A DNA stretch of 64,000 nt from Paenibacillus sp. Soil750. Lineage in GTDB: Bacteria; Bacillota; Bacilli; Paenibacillales; NBRC-103111. Both the position numbers and the translations under genes were made by a program. Below, in pieces: positions 26,113 through 34,562 of this stretch. The notes beneath the pieces are model-generated. The model was not told the origin of the DNA and searched no databases. It saw only the letters and a program-made list of their open reading frames with translations. Where the stretch lies: NCBI RefSeq assembly GCF_001428045.1, contig NZ_LMSD01000034.1:431312-495311 (forward strand). The letters run 5' to 3'. Positions within the stretch are counted from its first letter, which is position 1, and the number at the start of each line of letters is the position of its first letter.

Positions 26113-26997
26113 ATGGCTACTGTGCAATCAGACATTAGGGCAAGTGCAAAAGCTCGAACCAAGAGGCGGTTTCCGCTCCCAACCCTAATCAAAGCAGGAA
26201 CGACACTTATCATGTTTATCCTTGGTCTGGCTATGATTATGCCATTCATTTGGATGATCAGTACGTCTTTTAAATCGCCAGCTGAAGTATTTGAATACCC
26301 CATCCGCTGGATTCCGTCCCATTTTAATATGGAGCATCATATCCGAGTTTGGACAGGCAGCATGGGCTTTGCAACTTACTATATGAACTCCATTAAGGTA
26401 GCGGTAGTTTGTACAATTGGCGCGACGTTGCTCTCGTCCTTGGCTGCTTATAGTTTCGCCAGAATTACGTTCAAAGGTAGAGATACTTTGTTTCTAATCT
26501 ACTTATCAATGATGATGATTCCACCTCAGGTATTGTTCGTTCCGAAATTCATTATGTTTGAATGGGTGGGTATTTATAATACACTTTGGGCACTTATTCT
26601 GCCTGGTATGATATCTATATTTGGTGTGTTTTTAATGAGACAATTCTTCATTCGTATTCCAGCCGAAATCTCAGAATCGGCTTTCATGGATGGAGCCGGT
26701 CATTATCGCATATTTCTTCAACTGATGCTTCCTTTAGCTAAACCTGCTATGGCAACGTTGGCGATCATCGATTTCTCTTGGCATTGGAACGATTATGAGA
26801 ACGCACTCGTGTTTCTGACAGATCGCAAACTATATACGATTCCATTGGGTTTGCAGAATTTCATTATGGAATTTAATGTGGATTACAACGGAATGATGGC
26901 TGCGGCGAGTGCAGCTATTCTACCGATGATTCTCGTTTTTATGCTGGGTCAGAAGTTCATTATACAAGGGATTTCCAATACAGCTGTGAAAGGATAA
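26113..26997 (+). CDS. Sugar ABC transporter permease (MalG/UgpE type)
   Basis: The 294-residue inner-membrane protein has about six helices. It carries MIMPFIWMISTSFKSPAEVFEYP, typical of the MalG group, and the EAA-type loop ESAFMDGAGHYRIFLQLMLPLAKP. The usual C-terminus QKFIIQGISNTAVKG follows. ATG 26113 has an AGGAGG site. It is last in the importer operon, ended by the terminator at 27023. No ATP-binding gene is present, so a shared MsmX-type ATPase is likely. Confidence 0.9.
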   Translation: MATVQSDIRASAKARTKRRFPLPTLIKAGTTLIMFILGLAMIMPFIWMISTSFKSPAEVFEYPIRWIPSHFNMEHHIRVWTGSMGFATYYMNSIKVAVVCTIGATLLSSLAAYSFARITFKGRDTLFLIYLSMMMIPPQVLFVPKFIMFEWVGIYNTLWALILPGMISIFGVFLMRQFFIRIPAEISESAFMDGAGHYRIFLQLMLPLAKPAMATLAIIDFSWHWNDYENALVFLTDRKLYTIPLGLQNFIMEFNVDYNGMMAAASAAILPMILVFMLGQKFIIQGISNTAVKG

Positions 26998-27022
26998 TTT
27001 CATAAAGTTGATGAAGGTCGAT

Positions 27023-27060
27023 AAAGCCAGTAGACGCGTGATGCGTTTAACTGGCTTTTT
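27023..27060 (+). terminator. Intrinsic terminator after the sugar importer
   Basis: AAGCCAGT/ACTGGCTT with inner ACGC/GCGT, followed by TTTTT. Confidence 0.85.
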
Positions 27061-27072
27061 GCCTACTATAAA

Positions 27073-27101
27073 TTGACATCAATCGCTAGGGGAGATATGA
27101 T
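27073..27101 (+). promoter_or_regulatory. Housekeeping promoter of the TelA-pair operon
   Basis: Perfect -35 TTGACA (27073-27078), 17-base spacer, -10 TATGAT (27096-27101). It lies 40 bases before ATG 27141. Confidence 0.8.
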
Positions 27102-27140
27102 TTTAATGGGTAACACGATGGAACAGGGGTGTGTAGAATC

Positions 27141-27800
27141 ATGCAAAAGCAATTCAAAGTCGCAGCAGGCATCTCACTTGCAGGATATGTCGTCAGTCTC
27201 ATTACGACTAATTTCTTACCGGAAGCCATTAATTTATTAGTACCAGCAACATTAACATTTGGAACTATTCTAGTCCTCCAACGTTCTTCCAAAGCCATTA
27301 AGGGAACAACGACTAATGTACCTATAAGCGAACCTGCTATGAATAAAACGATAGCACCGGTTTCCAATCCGACCAGCGATATAGAAATCCAAGCTGAGAA
27401 TGATCCCTTCTGGGGACCGATTGCCGAGTATATTCATGTGATTGAAGAGACAATGATCTCGGAGGGGCAGAAGAATACCTTAGATGATGAAATTGTCGAA
27501 AAGACACTTAGTTTGCTCTCTAGGGTAGGTCGGTTAATTCCTCAATTAAAAGAGCTAAATGATGCAAATATGAATCATAACATACAAAGATTGATCTTTA
27601 AGGATTTAAATGGCGCGATTAATCCCTTTCTGAAGTTAGGCGGGGAAGCAAAACGATTGAATCGTCGTCTTCTTCTTACAGGAATCAAGGATATTAACTC
27701 TAAGCTCACCGACTATGTAGAAACAATTGAACAAAAAGACTTAATTGAATTGCAGACACGCATGGAATTAATTCAACAGCGGTATCGTTCAACAGACTAA
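27141..27800 (+). CDS. XpaC-like partner protein of TelA
   Basis: The 219-residue protein has an N-terminal pair of hydrophobic segments (about 5-22 and 27-45), then a linker rich in Thr, Pro and Asn and a helical C-terminal region (DDEIVEKTLSLLSRVGRLIPQLKELND; EAKRLNRRLLLTGIKDINSKL). Membrane-attached proteins of this kind precede TelA genes in Firmicutes and are often called XpaC-like; the assignment rests mainly on position. ATG 27141 is preferred to GTG 27129, with AGGGGT upstream. The next gene follows after 15 bases. Confidence 0.65.
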   Translation: MQKQFKVAAGISLAGYVVSLITTNFLPEAINLLVPATLTFGTILVLQRSSKAIKGTTTNVPISEPAMNKTIAPVSNPTSDIEIQAENDPFWGPIAEYIHVIEETMISEGQKNTLDDEIVEKTLSLLSRVGRLIPQLKELNDANMNHNIQRLIFKDLNGAINPFLKLGGEAKRLNRRLLLTGIKDINSKLTDYVETIEQKDLIELQTRMELIQQRYRSTD

Positions 27801-27815
27801 GGAGGCATGGAAAAC

Positions 27816-28907
27816 TTGACAACCCAATTGGTGCAATTAAAACCGACCGATTTGCAGAAAGTAGAGCAAGAAGCCAAACAATTACTCGACAAAGTTTCGT
27901 CGACCGATACGATGGAATTAGAAACCTTAATGGATTCGATTGGACGAATGGGATCCAAAACGATGGAACAAGCGGGACAATCTCTAGCGATGCTTGAACG
28001 CCCGGTGAATGAATTGATGTCGGGTAAACGCTCAGAGGTCCAAAACAACATTTTGAAGTTGCGCGGCGAAATTGATTCGTTGAGTAAAAGCAAGCAGCTT
28101 GGCTTTTTTGAGAAAATGATGAAGAAGACGCCACTTAAGAACTATATTTATAAGTATCAGTCCGTGAAAACAAATGTAAATGCCATTGTACAATCCCTTC
28201 GTAATGGGAAGGAAACGCTAGAAGAGAACATGGCGTATATGAAGACGCTGAAGAAAAATTCAATTGAGTCTGTCTATAATTTGCAAATGCGAATTGCGAT
28301 GGGAGAAAACTTAAAGCAGCTTTTCGAAGTTGAAATAGCCAAGCCCGAGAATGAACATCGTAAAACACATCTGGAGAGAGGACTTCGTAAGGTAGTGACG
28401 CGGATTCAGTCTTTTCAAGAGATGGTGATCCTGTATCAACAAGCGATTGCAGGAACCGATATCATTAACGACAACAACGATAAGCTGATTGATGCCGTAG
28501 ATGCGACGATTGACAAAACACAGAACCTGTTGACAGTCTCTGCCATGATTTCAATGGCCATTGAGGATCAGGTTCAGACAATTGAAGCCGTCAATTCTGC
28601 GAACTCGACATTGAATAAAATGTTTGAAGATAATTCGCGATTGTTGAAAGAAACGACGCAACGAACGAATGAGCTGCTTGGGAAACCAGGTTTGCAAATG
28701 GATTCGATTGAGCGAGGCATGACGGACTTATTCGCCGCGTTGGATTTATTTGAACAGTCAAATCGGACAATCATCCAATCAGCAACGGAGCACACGCAAC
28801 GGCTTGGTAACATCAGCCAGCAAATGACGCAAAGGCTTGGCTTAACGCCTGGGAATAAAACGAATGCAGAAATAAAAGCGTCTGAGCTTAGCGGATTATT
28901 GGAATAA
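27816..28907 (+). CDS. TelA-family toxic anion resistance protein
   Basis: The 363-residue mostly alpha-helical protein matches the TelA/KlaA family: SKSKQLGFFEKMMKKTPLKNYIYKYQSVKTNVNAIVQSL, then ENEHRKTHLERGLRKVVTRIQSFQEMVILYQQAIAG and LLTVSAMISMAIEDQVQTIEAVNSAN. Relatives are linked to tellurite tolerance and cell-envelope stress, with no defined biochemical action. ATG 27807 is only one base from AAGGAGG, so TTG 27816 (spacing 10) is the likelier start. A terminator follows. Confidence 0.85.
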   Translation: MTTQLVQLKPTDLQKVEQEAKQLLDKVSSTDTMELETLMDSIGRMGSKTMEQAGQSLAMLERPVNELMSGKRSEVQNNILKLRGEIDSLSKSKQLGFFEKMMKKTPLKNYIYKYQSVKTNVNAIVQSLRNGKETLEENMAYMKTLKKNSIESVYNLQMRIAMGENLKQLFEVEIAKPENEHRKTHLERGLRKVVTRIQSFQEMVILYQQAIAGTDIINDNNDKLIDAVDATIDKTQNLLTVSAMISMAIEDQVQTIEAVNSANSTLNKMFEDNSRLLKETTQRTNELLGKPGLQMDSIERGMTDLFAALDLFEQSNRTIIQSATEHTQRLGNISQQMTQRLGLTPGNKTNAEIKASELSGLLE

Positions 28908-28925
28908 ATTGGATAGGTTGACAGA

Positions 28926-28958
28926 GCTGCCAAGGATCTAATCTTTGGCGGCTTTTTT
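28926..28958 (+). terminator. Intrinsic terminator
   Basis: GCTGCCAAGGAT pairs with ATCTTTGGCGGC, then six T. Confidence 0.8.
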
Positions 28959-29045
28959 GTGCTTGCCTCATGCCGCTTAACCCATGCCATTTCGTTCTCC
29001 TGACATATGATAATCCATACGTTTGAATAATGGAGATGAGAGTAA

Positions 29046-29870
29046 ATGTTTATGCAAATTAAAGAAGAGATTAGCAAGACACCTCAAATTGATGTGCTAA
29101 TCCCAGCAATTGAGAAGGATCTGGGAACGCTCCCCCTAGTTATTGACGCTGTAAGGAAATATGTTAAGCATCCGATTGGTGAAATCATCATTGTGGCTCC
29201 GCGGAAACAACGAATACTCGATCTATGTGAGAGAAAAGGATGCCGATTCGTACATGAAGATACCGTTCTCCCTATCACGAAAAAGGACATCCATTATCAG
29301 TCCAAAACGTGGGATCGGACTGGATGGCTGTACCAACAGTTACTTAAATTGAACGGAGATACCCTCTGCACATCCAACTATTATATGGTCATTGATGCAG
29401 ATACTGTGCTCATACGACCGCATGTTTTCAAAGTTGGTGATAAGACGGTGTTTTATTGTCGGAACTGGAGTCAGGGCGAATATTTCAATACGTATAGAAA
29501 GTTGATGGGTAGAAATCGATCAGCTCGATTGTCCTTCGTTACCCATTACATGCTGTTCGAGAGGTCTAAAGTCAAGCAGTTGAAACAAACCATTGAGTCC
29601 AAACATAAGGGTTCCTGGTATTCCGCCATTATGAAAAGTATGAATAAATCCAAACAGTTTGCCTTTTCGGAATTTGAAACGTATGGCAATTTTCTATATG
29701 CATCCGAGGCTCACAAGATGATTTTAAAGCCTGCAATGAATAAGAGCTTACATTTGAGCAATTCCCAAATTACACCTTCGAGGATGTCTTCCTTAGCTAA
29801 AAGGTACAGATCCATTTCTCTGCATAAACGCAAAGGATATGTTAAAACCCATAGGTTGGTGACCCAATGA
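29046..29870 (+). CDS. DUF6492-like glycosyltransferase-fold protein
   Basis: The 274-residue soluble protein begins with a nucleotide-sugar-like fold: IDVLIPAIEKDLGTLPLVIDAVRKYV, then GEIIIVAPRK. A DADTV motif (YYMVIDADTVLIRPHVF) sits where GT-A enzymes have their DXD. WLYQQLLKLNGDTL and FSEFETYGNFLYA are other conserved parts. This matches DUF6492 proteins, found in polysaccharide clusters. The gene overlaps the next glycosyltransferase by 4 bases (ATGA), so they are translated together. The acceptor is unknown. Confidence 0.72.
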   Translation: MFMQIKEEISKTPQIDVLIPAIEKDLGTLPLVIDAVRKYVKHPIGEIIIVAPRKQRILDLCERKGCRFVHEDTVLPITKKDIHYQSKTWDRTGWLYQQLLKLNGDTLCTSNYYMVIDADTVLIRPHVFKVGDKTVFYCRNWSQGEYFNTYRKLMGRNRSARLSFVTHYMLFERSKVKQLKQTIESKHKGSWYSAIMKSMNKSKQFAFSEFETYGNFLYASEAHKMILKPAMNKSLHLSNSQITPSRMSSLAKRYRSISLHKRKGYVKTHRLVTQ

Positions 29871-30982
29871 AGCCCTATGTGGTTGTCTGGAAGGGACCTG
29901 TACACAAAGCGAGCGGTCTCGGTCATGCAAGTAGAACCTATGCTGCTTCTTTGAAACGGAAAGGCGTTCATGTAAGGCTAGGTAATTCTAGAGTTAGTAA
30001 AAGACCTTCCATGGGCAAAAGAGTGCTGATCTATCACGATGTTCCGAGCCATATGCAGTGGGAGAGTGCACGAAGTTTATATGATTCTATGATTCTCAAT
30101 ACCGTTTGGGAAACAAGTAAAACGCCAAATGAATGGCTTTCCCATATGAATAAATTTGATGCCGTATGTGTACCCACGCAACATAATAAGCGTGCACTTC
30201 TGAACAGCGGGGTTACCGTTCCCATTTACATTGTTCCTCATGGTGTAGATACGAAGGCCTTTCATCCGAACAATAAGAAGTTTGTATTGCCGCGTGCTGC
30301 CGGTAAGTTTACTTTCGTGTCTGTATTTGGCTTTCAGCACCGTAAGAACCCAGAAGGCTTATTGCGCGCGTACTGGGAAGAGTTTTCCTCCAATGATAAC
30401 GTTATTCTTGTGATCAAAACGAATGGCTATGAACCTTATGAGACTGAAAAATGGATTCAGAATCAAATCTGGCAATACAAAAAGAGATTGGGTCTACACA
30501 AAGACACAGCCCCCGTTGTCATTATTGGAAGACGATTAAGCGAAAGGCAGATGAAAGGTCTATATACACTGGGAGATGCCTTCGTCCTTCCGACGCGAGG
30601 CGAGGGGGTAGGACTCCCCTTTCTGGAAGCATTGGCTAGTGGCATCCCTGTCATCACCACGGCCTGGGGCGGGCAAATGGATTTCCTTACGAACAATAAC
30701 TCGTTTCTCATTCCCTATCAATTGAAGAACCCGTCCATTAGCATGAATAGTCGACATGCCATATCGCGCTCATTCAGCTACCTGTTTGCTGAGAAGGGAC
30801 AGCTGTGGGCTGAACCTGATCATCATAGTTTACGAATGAATATGAGGAGAGCGTACGAGAATCCTGCACTATGTAAGCGTAAGGGAAGTCAGGGGAGATT
30901 AGATGTCCTTCCTTTGACGTGGTCTCGTGCAGGGATGCTGTTGAAGCATGCGGTAGAGAAAGTCATTCAATCCAAGAAATAA
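29867..30982 (+). CDS. Glycosyltransferase family 4
   Basis: The 371-residue GT-B glycosyltransferase has an N-terminal GPVHKASGLGHASRTYAASL motif, a central IYIVPHGVDTKAFHPNN, FTFVSVFGFQHRKNPEGLLRAYWEEF and the donor site motif FVLPTRGEGVGLPFLEALASGIPVITTAWGG (E-x7-E type). The VPHGVDTKAFHP and EGVGLPFLEA motifs are typical of retaining GT4 enzymes using GDP- or UDP-sugars. The next gene makes GDP-mannose, so mannose transfer is a fair guess. It overlaps the preceding gene by 4 bases. Confidence 0.87.
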   Translation: MKPYVVVWKGPVHKASGLGHASRTYAASLKRKGVHVRLGNSRVSKRPSMGKRVLIYHDVPSHMQWESARSLYDSMILNTVWETSKTPNEWLSHMNKFDAVCVPTQHNKRALLNSGVTVPIYIVPHGVDTKAFHPNNKKFVLPRAAGKFTFVSVFGFQHRKNPEGLLRAYWEEFSSNDNVILVIKTNGYEPYETEKWIQNQIWQYKKRLGLHKDTAPVVIIGRRLSERQMKGLYTLGDAFVLPTRGEGVGLPFLEALASGIPVITTAWGGQMDFLTNNNSFLIPYQLKNPSISMNSRHAISRSFSYLFAEKGQLWAEPDHHSLRMNMRRAYENPALCKRKGSQGRLDVLPLTWSRAGMLLKHAVEKVIQSKK

Positions 30983-31021
30983 GGGTGAAGCGTGATGTCT
31001 CCCAGGAAAGGAGGATTTGGC

Positions 31022-32365
31022 TTGCGTATAGTACTTTTGTGTGGAGGATCAGGTAAAAGGTTATGGCCTTTATCCAATGAGATTCGCTCCAAGGTGTTTC
31101 TTAAGCTTTTGAAATCCACAAATGGTGATAGAGAGTCGATGATTGAGCGAATATGCAGACAATTGGATGAGGTTGGTTTATTGCCATCCACATGTATCGT
31201 CACACATCATAGTCAAGTAGAGATCACTCGTACGTATGTTGGCGAACACATCCCTATCATAAGTGAACCCTATAAACGAGGAACTTATGCAGCCATCGCT
31301 TTAGCAGTCACTTATTTGCATGAGCGAATGCTAGTTGATTCGGATGAAACGATATGTATTCTCCCAGTGGACACTTATGCAGATTCCGCGTTTTTCCAGT
31401 TGCTTCATCGCTTTCCCGAGATCCTCTCACGATCGAAGGCTGATCTTGCACTTCTCGGAACGAACCCGACAATGCCCTCCGATCAATTCGGCTATATTGT
31501 TCCAGTACTTCCGAAAGAGAACGAGGAATTTTCTTTTATTGGTCATTTCATCGAAAAGCCCAATGAGAAAGCTGCTACTGAGTTAATTAAGCAGAATGCT
31601 TTATGGAACTGTGGTGTATTCGCATTTCCTTTAACGTACATGCTAGCCTATTTGAAGGACAAAGCGGAGCCAGCTTTAGTTGAGTCATGGCTAGCTAATT
31701 ATGAACAACTTGCCAATACAAGTTATGATCATGAAGTCGTTGAACATAGTCAGAACGCCGTAGTTATTAGGTATGAAGGCTTATGGCAGGATGTGGGCAC
31801 CTGGAAGGCGCTAACCCCTCATTGTGAGCAAAACGTTTATGGACCAGGAAGGATCTCGGATGATTCCGTAAATACACATCTTATCAACGAACTTCCTTAT
31901 CCCATAGAAGTCATTGGTGTATCGGATCTTGTTGTCGCGGCAAATTCGGACGGTATCTTGATTGCGAACAAGGAGAAAGCCCATTTGATCAAGGAAAGGC
32001 TAGCACAAGTCACTCAGATTCCGATGCATGTGGAGAAAAGATGGGGGTCATATCAAATTTTGAGATATTGGAAGAGTGATGAAAATGGGGCTGAGGGTAT
32101 GCTTAAACTTGTGAAGCTTACCTCTGGGAAGATGACCAGTTATCACCTGCATGAAAATCGACAAGAAAGTCTAACGATTCTTTCAGGCATCGCAGAACTT
32201 CTTATGGAGGACAAACTGTATAGACTGATAGCAGGTGATGTTATGCTAATTCCTGCTGACATTAAGCATGGTATCAAGGCAGTTACCCAACTTGAATTCA
32301 TGGAAGTTCTGTTGGGGAAGGAACTGTCACAAGAAGATATCGTTCGGTTTTCACAAGCATGGTAG
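31022..32365 (+). CDS. Mannose-1-phosphate guanylyltransferase with C-terminal cupin (ManC/AlgA-type)
   Basis: The 447-residue protein has an N-terminal nucleotidyltransferase with signature MRIVLLCGGSGKRLWPLSNEIRSKVF and IEKPNEKAA. A C-terminal type-II phosphomannose isomerase-like cupin follows (EKRWGSYQILRYW, TSYHLHENRQESLTILSGIAEL, GDVMLIPADIKHGI). The product is GDP-mannose for surface polysaccharide. AAAGGAGG lies 7 bases before TTG 31022, so this start is chosen over the longer GTG/ATG frame at 30992. In some relatives the cupin lacks isomerase activity. The adjacent GT4 likely uses its product. Confidence 0.85.
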   Translation: MRIVLLCGGSGKRLWPLSNEIRSKVFLKLLKSTNGDRESMIERICRQLDEVGLLPSTCIVTHHSQVEITRTYVGEHIPIISEPYKRGTYAAIALAVTYLHERMLVDSDETICILPVDTYADSAFFQLLHRFPEILSRSKADLALLGTNPTMPSDQFGYIVPVLPKENEEFSFIGHFIEKPNEKAATELIKQNALWNCGVFAFPLTYMLAYLKDKAEPALVESWLANYEQLANTSYDHEVVEHSQNAVVIRYEGLWQDVGTWKALTPHCEQNVYGPGRISDDSVNTHLINELPYPIEVIGVSDLVVAANSDGILIANKEKAHLIKERLAQVTQIPMHVEKRWGSYQILRYWKSDENGAEGMLKLVKLTSGKMTSYHLHENRQESLTILSGIAELLMEDKLYRLIAGDVMLIPADIKHGIKAVTQLEFMEVLLGKELSQEDIVRFSQAW

Positions 32366-32379
32366 GATAAGGGGGATTT

Positions 32380-32970
32380 AGATTATTTCTAACTCAGGAC
32401 TCAATGCGCCAGTTTCCCTCGAGATAGTCGATTATTTCGACTATCTCAGTACCGAATGCGCCAGTTTCCCCCGAGATAGTCGATTATTTCGACTAACTCA
32501 GTACCGAATGCGCCAGTTTCCCTCGAGATAGTCGATTATTTCGACTATCTCAGTACCGAATGCGCCAGTTTCCCCCGAGATAGTCGATTATTTCGACTAA
32601 CTCAGTACCGAATGCGCCAGTTTCCCCCGAGATAGTCGATTATTTCGACTAACTCAGGACCGAATGCGCCAGTTTCCCTCGAGATAGTCGATTATTTCGA
32701 CTAACTCAGTACCGAATGCGCCAGAATCCCTTGAGATAGTCGATTATTTCGACTATCTCAGTACCGGAGGCGCCAGTTTCCCTCGAGATAGTCGATTATT
32801 TCGACTATCTCAGGACCGAATGCGCCAGTTTCCCCCGAGATAGTCGATTATTTCGACTAACTCAGGACCGAATGCGCCAGTTTCCCCCGAGATAGTCGAG
32901 TATTTCGACTAACTCAGTACCGGAGGCGCCAGTTTCCCTCGAGATAGTCGATTATTTCGACTATCTCAGC
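32380..32970. repeat. Tandem array of eleven 52-bp units, each with a GAGATAGTCGA/TCGACTATCTC inverted repeat
   Basis: Units start every 52 bases at 32406, 32458, 32510, 32562, 32614, 32666, 32718, 32770, 32822, 32874 and 32926, with a partial decayed copy at 32380-32405. Units 1, 3, 7, 8 and 11 carry a perfect 11-bp inverted repeat with TTATT loop. Units 2, 4, 5, 6, 9 and 10 have one T-to-A change in the right arm (ACTAACTC). Unit 10 also has G for T in the loop. Linker GCGCCAGTTTCCC(C/T)C is nearly constant. Since 52 is not a multiple of 3 and there are no distinct spacers, it is neither a protein repeat nor CRISPR. No gene lies inside. Confidence 0.9.
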
Positions 32971-32979
32971 CATAAATAA

Positions 32980-33003
32980 GGGGCAAGCTTCGCTTACCCC
33001 AAA
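32980..33003 (-). terminator. Hairpin after the repeat array
   Basis: GGGGCAAGC/GCTTACCCC, a 9-base stem with one mismatch and a 3-base loop. On the minus strand it is followed by TTATTTAT, so it would act mainly on minus-strand transcripts leaving the phosphoesterase gene. It resembles the terminator at 895. Confidence 0.4.
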
Positions 33004-33031
33004 AACTAATGCATACAAATTCTGGCGTATC

Positions 33032-33070
33032 AAAATAGACCAGTCACGTAATCGTGGCTGGTCTATTTTC
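33032..33070. terminator. Bidirectional intrinsic terminator
   Basis: AAAATAGACCAG/CTGGTCTATTTT outer stem with inner CACG/CGTG. A- and T-runs on both sides fit both strands; it lies just past the minus-strand phosphoesterase stop. Confidence 0.8.
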
Positions 33071-33081
33071 GTTCAATGATC

Positions 33082-34083
33082 TTATCGCTTTACGATAAAA
33101 TCAGCTTCGGAGATCCAAGCTCCATTCGCAAAATCTCGCCCCCGTATATGAATACGATCCTCGTAGACATCAACAATCAGCCCTTCGGAACGATTTCCTT
33201 GAATTTGCTGGTCATTACTATCGTAGGGGTAACTCACGGAAGAGCTGTTAACCATTGTGAATACATCCCTGATCAGCGTTGAGGTTAATCGCAACTCCCA
33301 ATGGGTATGTCCTGTGAAAAAAATGACTTCCGGATATTGGGATAACATCTGTTTCAATTCATTATGCTGTACAATACCCCGTGGTAAACTGCCAGATACG
33401 GTTCCTTGCAGAGGCTGATGCAGAAATACAAACAGAGGTTTATGTTGGATATAGTTCTCTTGTAATTTACTTTGCAGCCAGCTTAATTGCGTGGAGGACA
33501 ACCAGGCATCTTCCTGATTAGCAGGATCGGATTGTCTATATCGCTCGGAACCTAAGAAAATAAAATGATAGCCTTGAATCCAACGATCGTAATAGAGGCT
33601 AGGCATTTGTGTAAAAGCTAGAAAACGTTCCAAAGAAGCACTGTCCGATTCGCCGTTGGGGAATGTGGTTGGAGACCAATCTCCAGCAGCATTGTAATAG
33701 GCTTTGTAGTAATCGTGGTTGCCAATCGTGTAGTAAATTTGCATGGGTAGCGGATGAGACTGCAGGATGGAGGTTATCTTTGCATAGTCATTGGCACGTC
33801 CATCGCCTAGGTCTCCGTTAATTACTAGCGCATCTAACCTCGGATTTAACTGGTGTAAATCCTCTAAGGCATCACTTAACTTACGCTGAGCTTGCGTATC
33901 CCAGTATTGAATGTGAATATCACTGACAACCGAAAAACGAAGCAAAGGGGAGATATCAGCAACTTTACGTAGTTCATTAGCTAGACGGAGAATCTCGTCT
34001 TTCTCATTTTGAGATTGAACGAATGTCATTCGCGGTTGAAGAAATGATTCTATGATTTTGAGAGCATCATTCTCATTCAGCAC
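33082..34083 (-). CDS. Calcineurin-like metallophosphoesterase with extra N-terminal domain
   Basis: The 333-residue soluble protein has residues 1-45 as a small helical domain (LNENDALKIIESFLQPRMTF, DEILRLANELRKV). The phosphoesterase core has FSVVSDIHIQYWD (DxH), LVINGDLGDGRANDY (GDxxD), YTIGNHDYY (GNHD), FLHQPLQGT and FFTGHTHWEL (GHTH). All metal-ligand motifs are present. Substrate is unknown. The start is GTG 34083 with GGGAGG 6 bases upstream. The small domain recurs as a separate mini-protein 37 bases upstream. Confidence 0.87.
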   Translation of the reverse strand: MLNENDALKIIESFLQPRMTFVQSQNEKDEILRLANELRKVADISPLLRFSVVSDIHIQYWDTQAQRKLSDALEDLHQLNPRLDALVINGDLGDGRANDYAKITSILQSHPLPMQIYYTIGNHDYYKAYYNAAGDWSPTTFPNGESDSASLERFLAFTQMPSLYYDRWIQGYHFIFLGSERYRQSDPANQEDAWLSSTQLSWLQSKLQENYIQHKPLFVFLHQPLQGTVSGSLPRGIVQHNELKQMLSQYPEVIFFTGHTHWELRLTSTLIRDVFTMVNSSSVSYPYDSNDQQIQGNRSEGLIVDVYEDRIHIRGRDFANGAWISEADFIVKR

Positions 34084-34120
34084 CAGTAACCTCCCCCTTA
34101 ATCCCGATGTCGTAAGAATA

Positions 34121-34264
34121 TTAATCCTGAGATTGGCCTGAAGCTAATCTTAACGCATTGGCCAGTCGGTGAATCTCATCCTTATCCTCTTGGGAAGTGA
34201 CGAAATACCACATTGGACTCAAAAAGGTCTCAATAATTATATTGGCATCTTCTGGGCTTAACAC
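34121..34264 (-). CDS. 47-residue mini-protein paralogous to the phosphoesterase N-terminal domain
   Basis: The minus-strand frame reads (V/M)LSPEDANIIIETFLSPMWYF then VTSQEDKDEIHRLANALRLA, ending SGQSQD and TAA. It aligns along its length with residues 1-42 of the downstream phosphoesterase: LxxxDAxxIIExFLxP, F-V-x-SQ-x-x-KDEI-x-RLANxLR. GTG 34264 with GGGAGG 8 bases upstream matches the start type of the larger gene; an ATG two codons earlier is too close to the site. It is either a stand-alone domain protein, possibly a partner, or the stump of a tandem gene duplicate cut short by deletion. Confidence 0.65.
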   Translation of the reverse strand: MLSPEDANIIIETFLSPMWYFVTSQEDKDEIHRLANALRLASGQSQD

Positions 34265-34379
34265 GCGCATCGCCTCCCGCAATCAGGTTGTCCAACTTGT
34301 ACTAGCATATGTAGTATCCTGTTTGAATGAAATGAGTAAGGCACACATTTTTCAGGACAACGGTAGTGATCTGCCGAAA

Positions 34380-34558
34380 TTATCGATGAAGCTTACGGTA
34401 TTGCGAAGGGCTCATGCTCATATGCAAGCTAAAGACACGACTAAAATAGTACCCACTTGCATAACCGCAAGCTTCTGCTATTTTTTCGAGTGTGAGGGTA
34501 GTTTCCTGAAGGAGGATCTTCCCTTTTTGTATGCGTAAAGACTCACCTGCAATAAATG
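34380..34558 (-). pseudogene. 3' fragment of an AraC-family regulator
   Basis: The minus-strand frame reads GESLRIQKGKILLQE, then TLEKIAEACGYASGYYFSRVF and MSPSQYRKLHR with TAA at 34382-34380. This is the second helix-turn-helix of AraC regulators. The first helix-turn-helix and the sensory domain are missing. The sequence switches near 34558 to a plus-strand protein fragment, so an ancient deletion or rearrangement joined them. Confidence 0.75.
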
Positions 34559-34562
34559 CAGG

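Noticed and set aside
27073-27101. Sigma-W-type promoter
   Set aside because: The elements TTGACA and TATGAT with 17-base spacing fit the housekeeping factor better.
26295-29171. TelA operon as a phage or conjugative element
   Set aside because: No integrase, transfer or phage gene lies near; the genes have an ordinary promoter and terminators.
32406-32970. CRISPR array
   Set aside because: All 52 bases of the unit are conserved, so there are no variable spacers, and no cas genes are near.
33076-33282. Plus-strand frame with 68 codons
   Set aside because: It lies antisense to the end of the phosphoesterase gene, which has full family motifs; no ribosome site.
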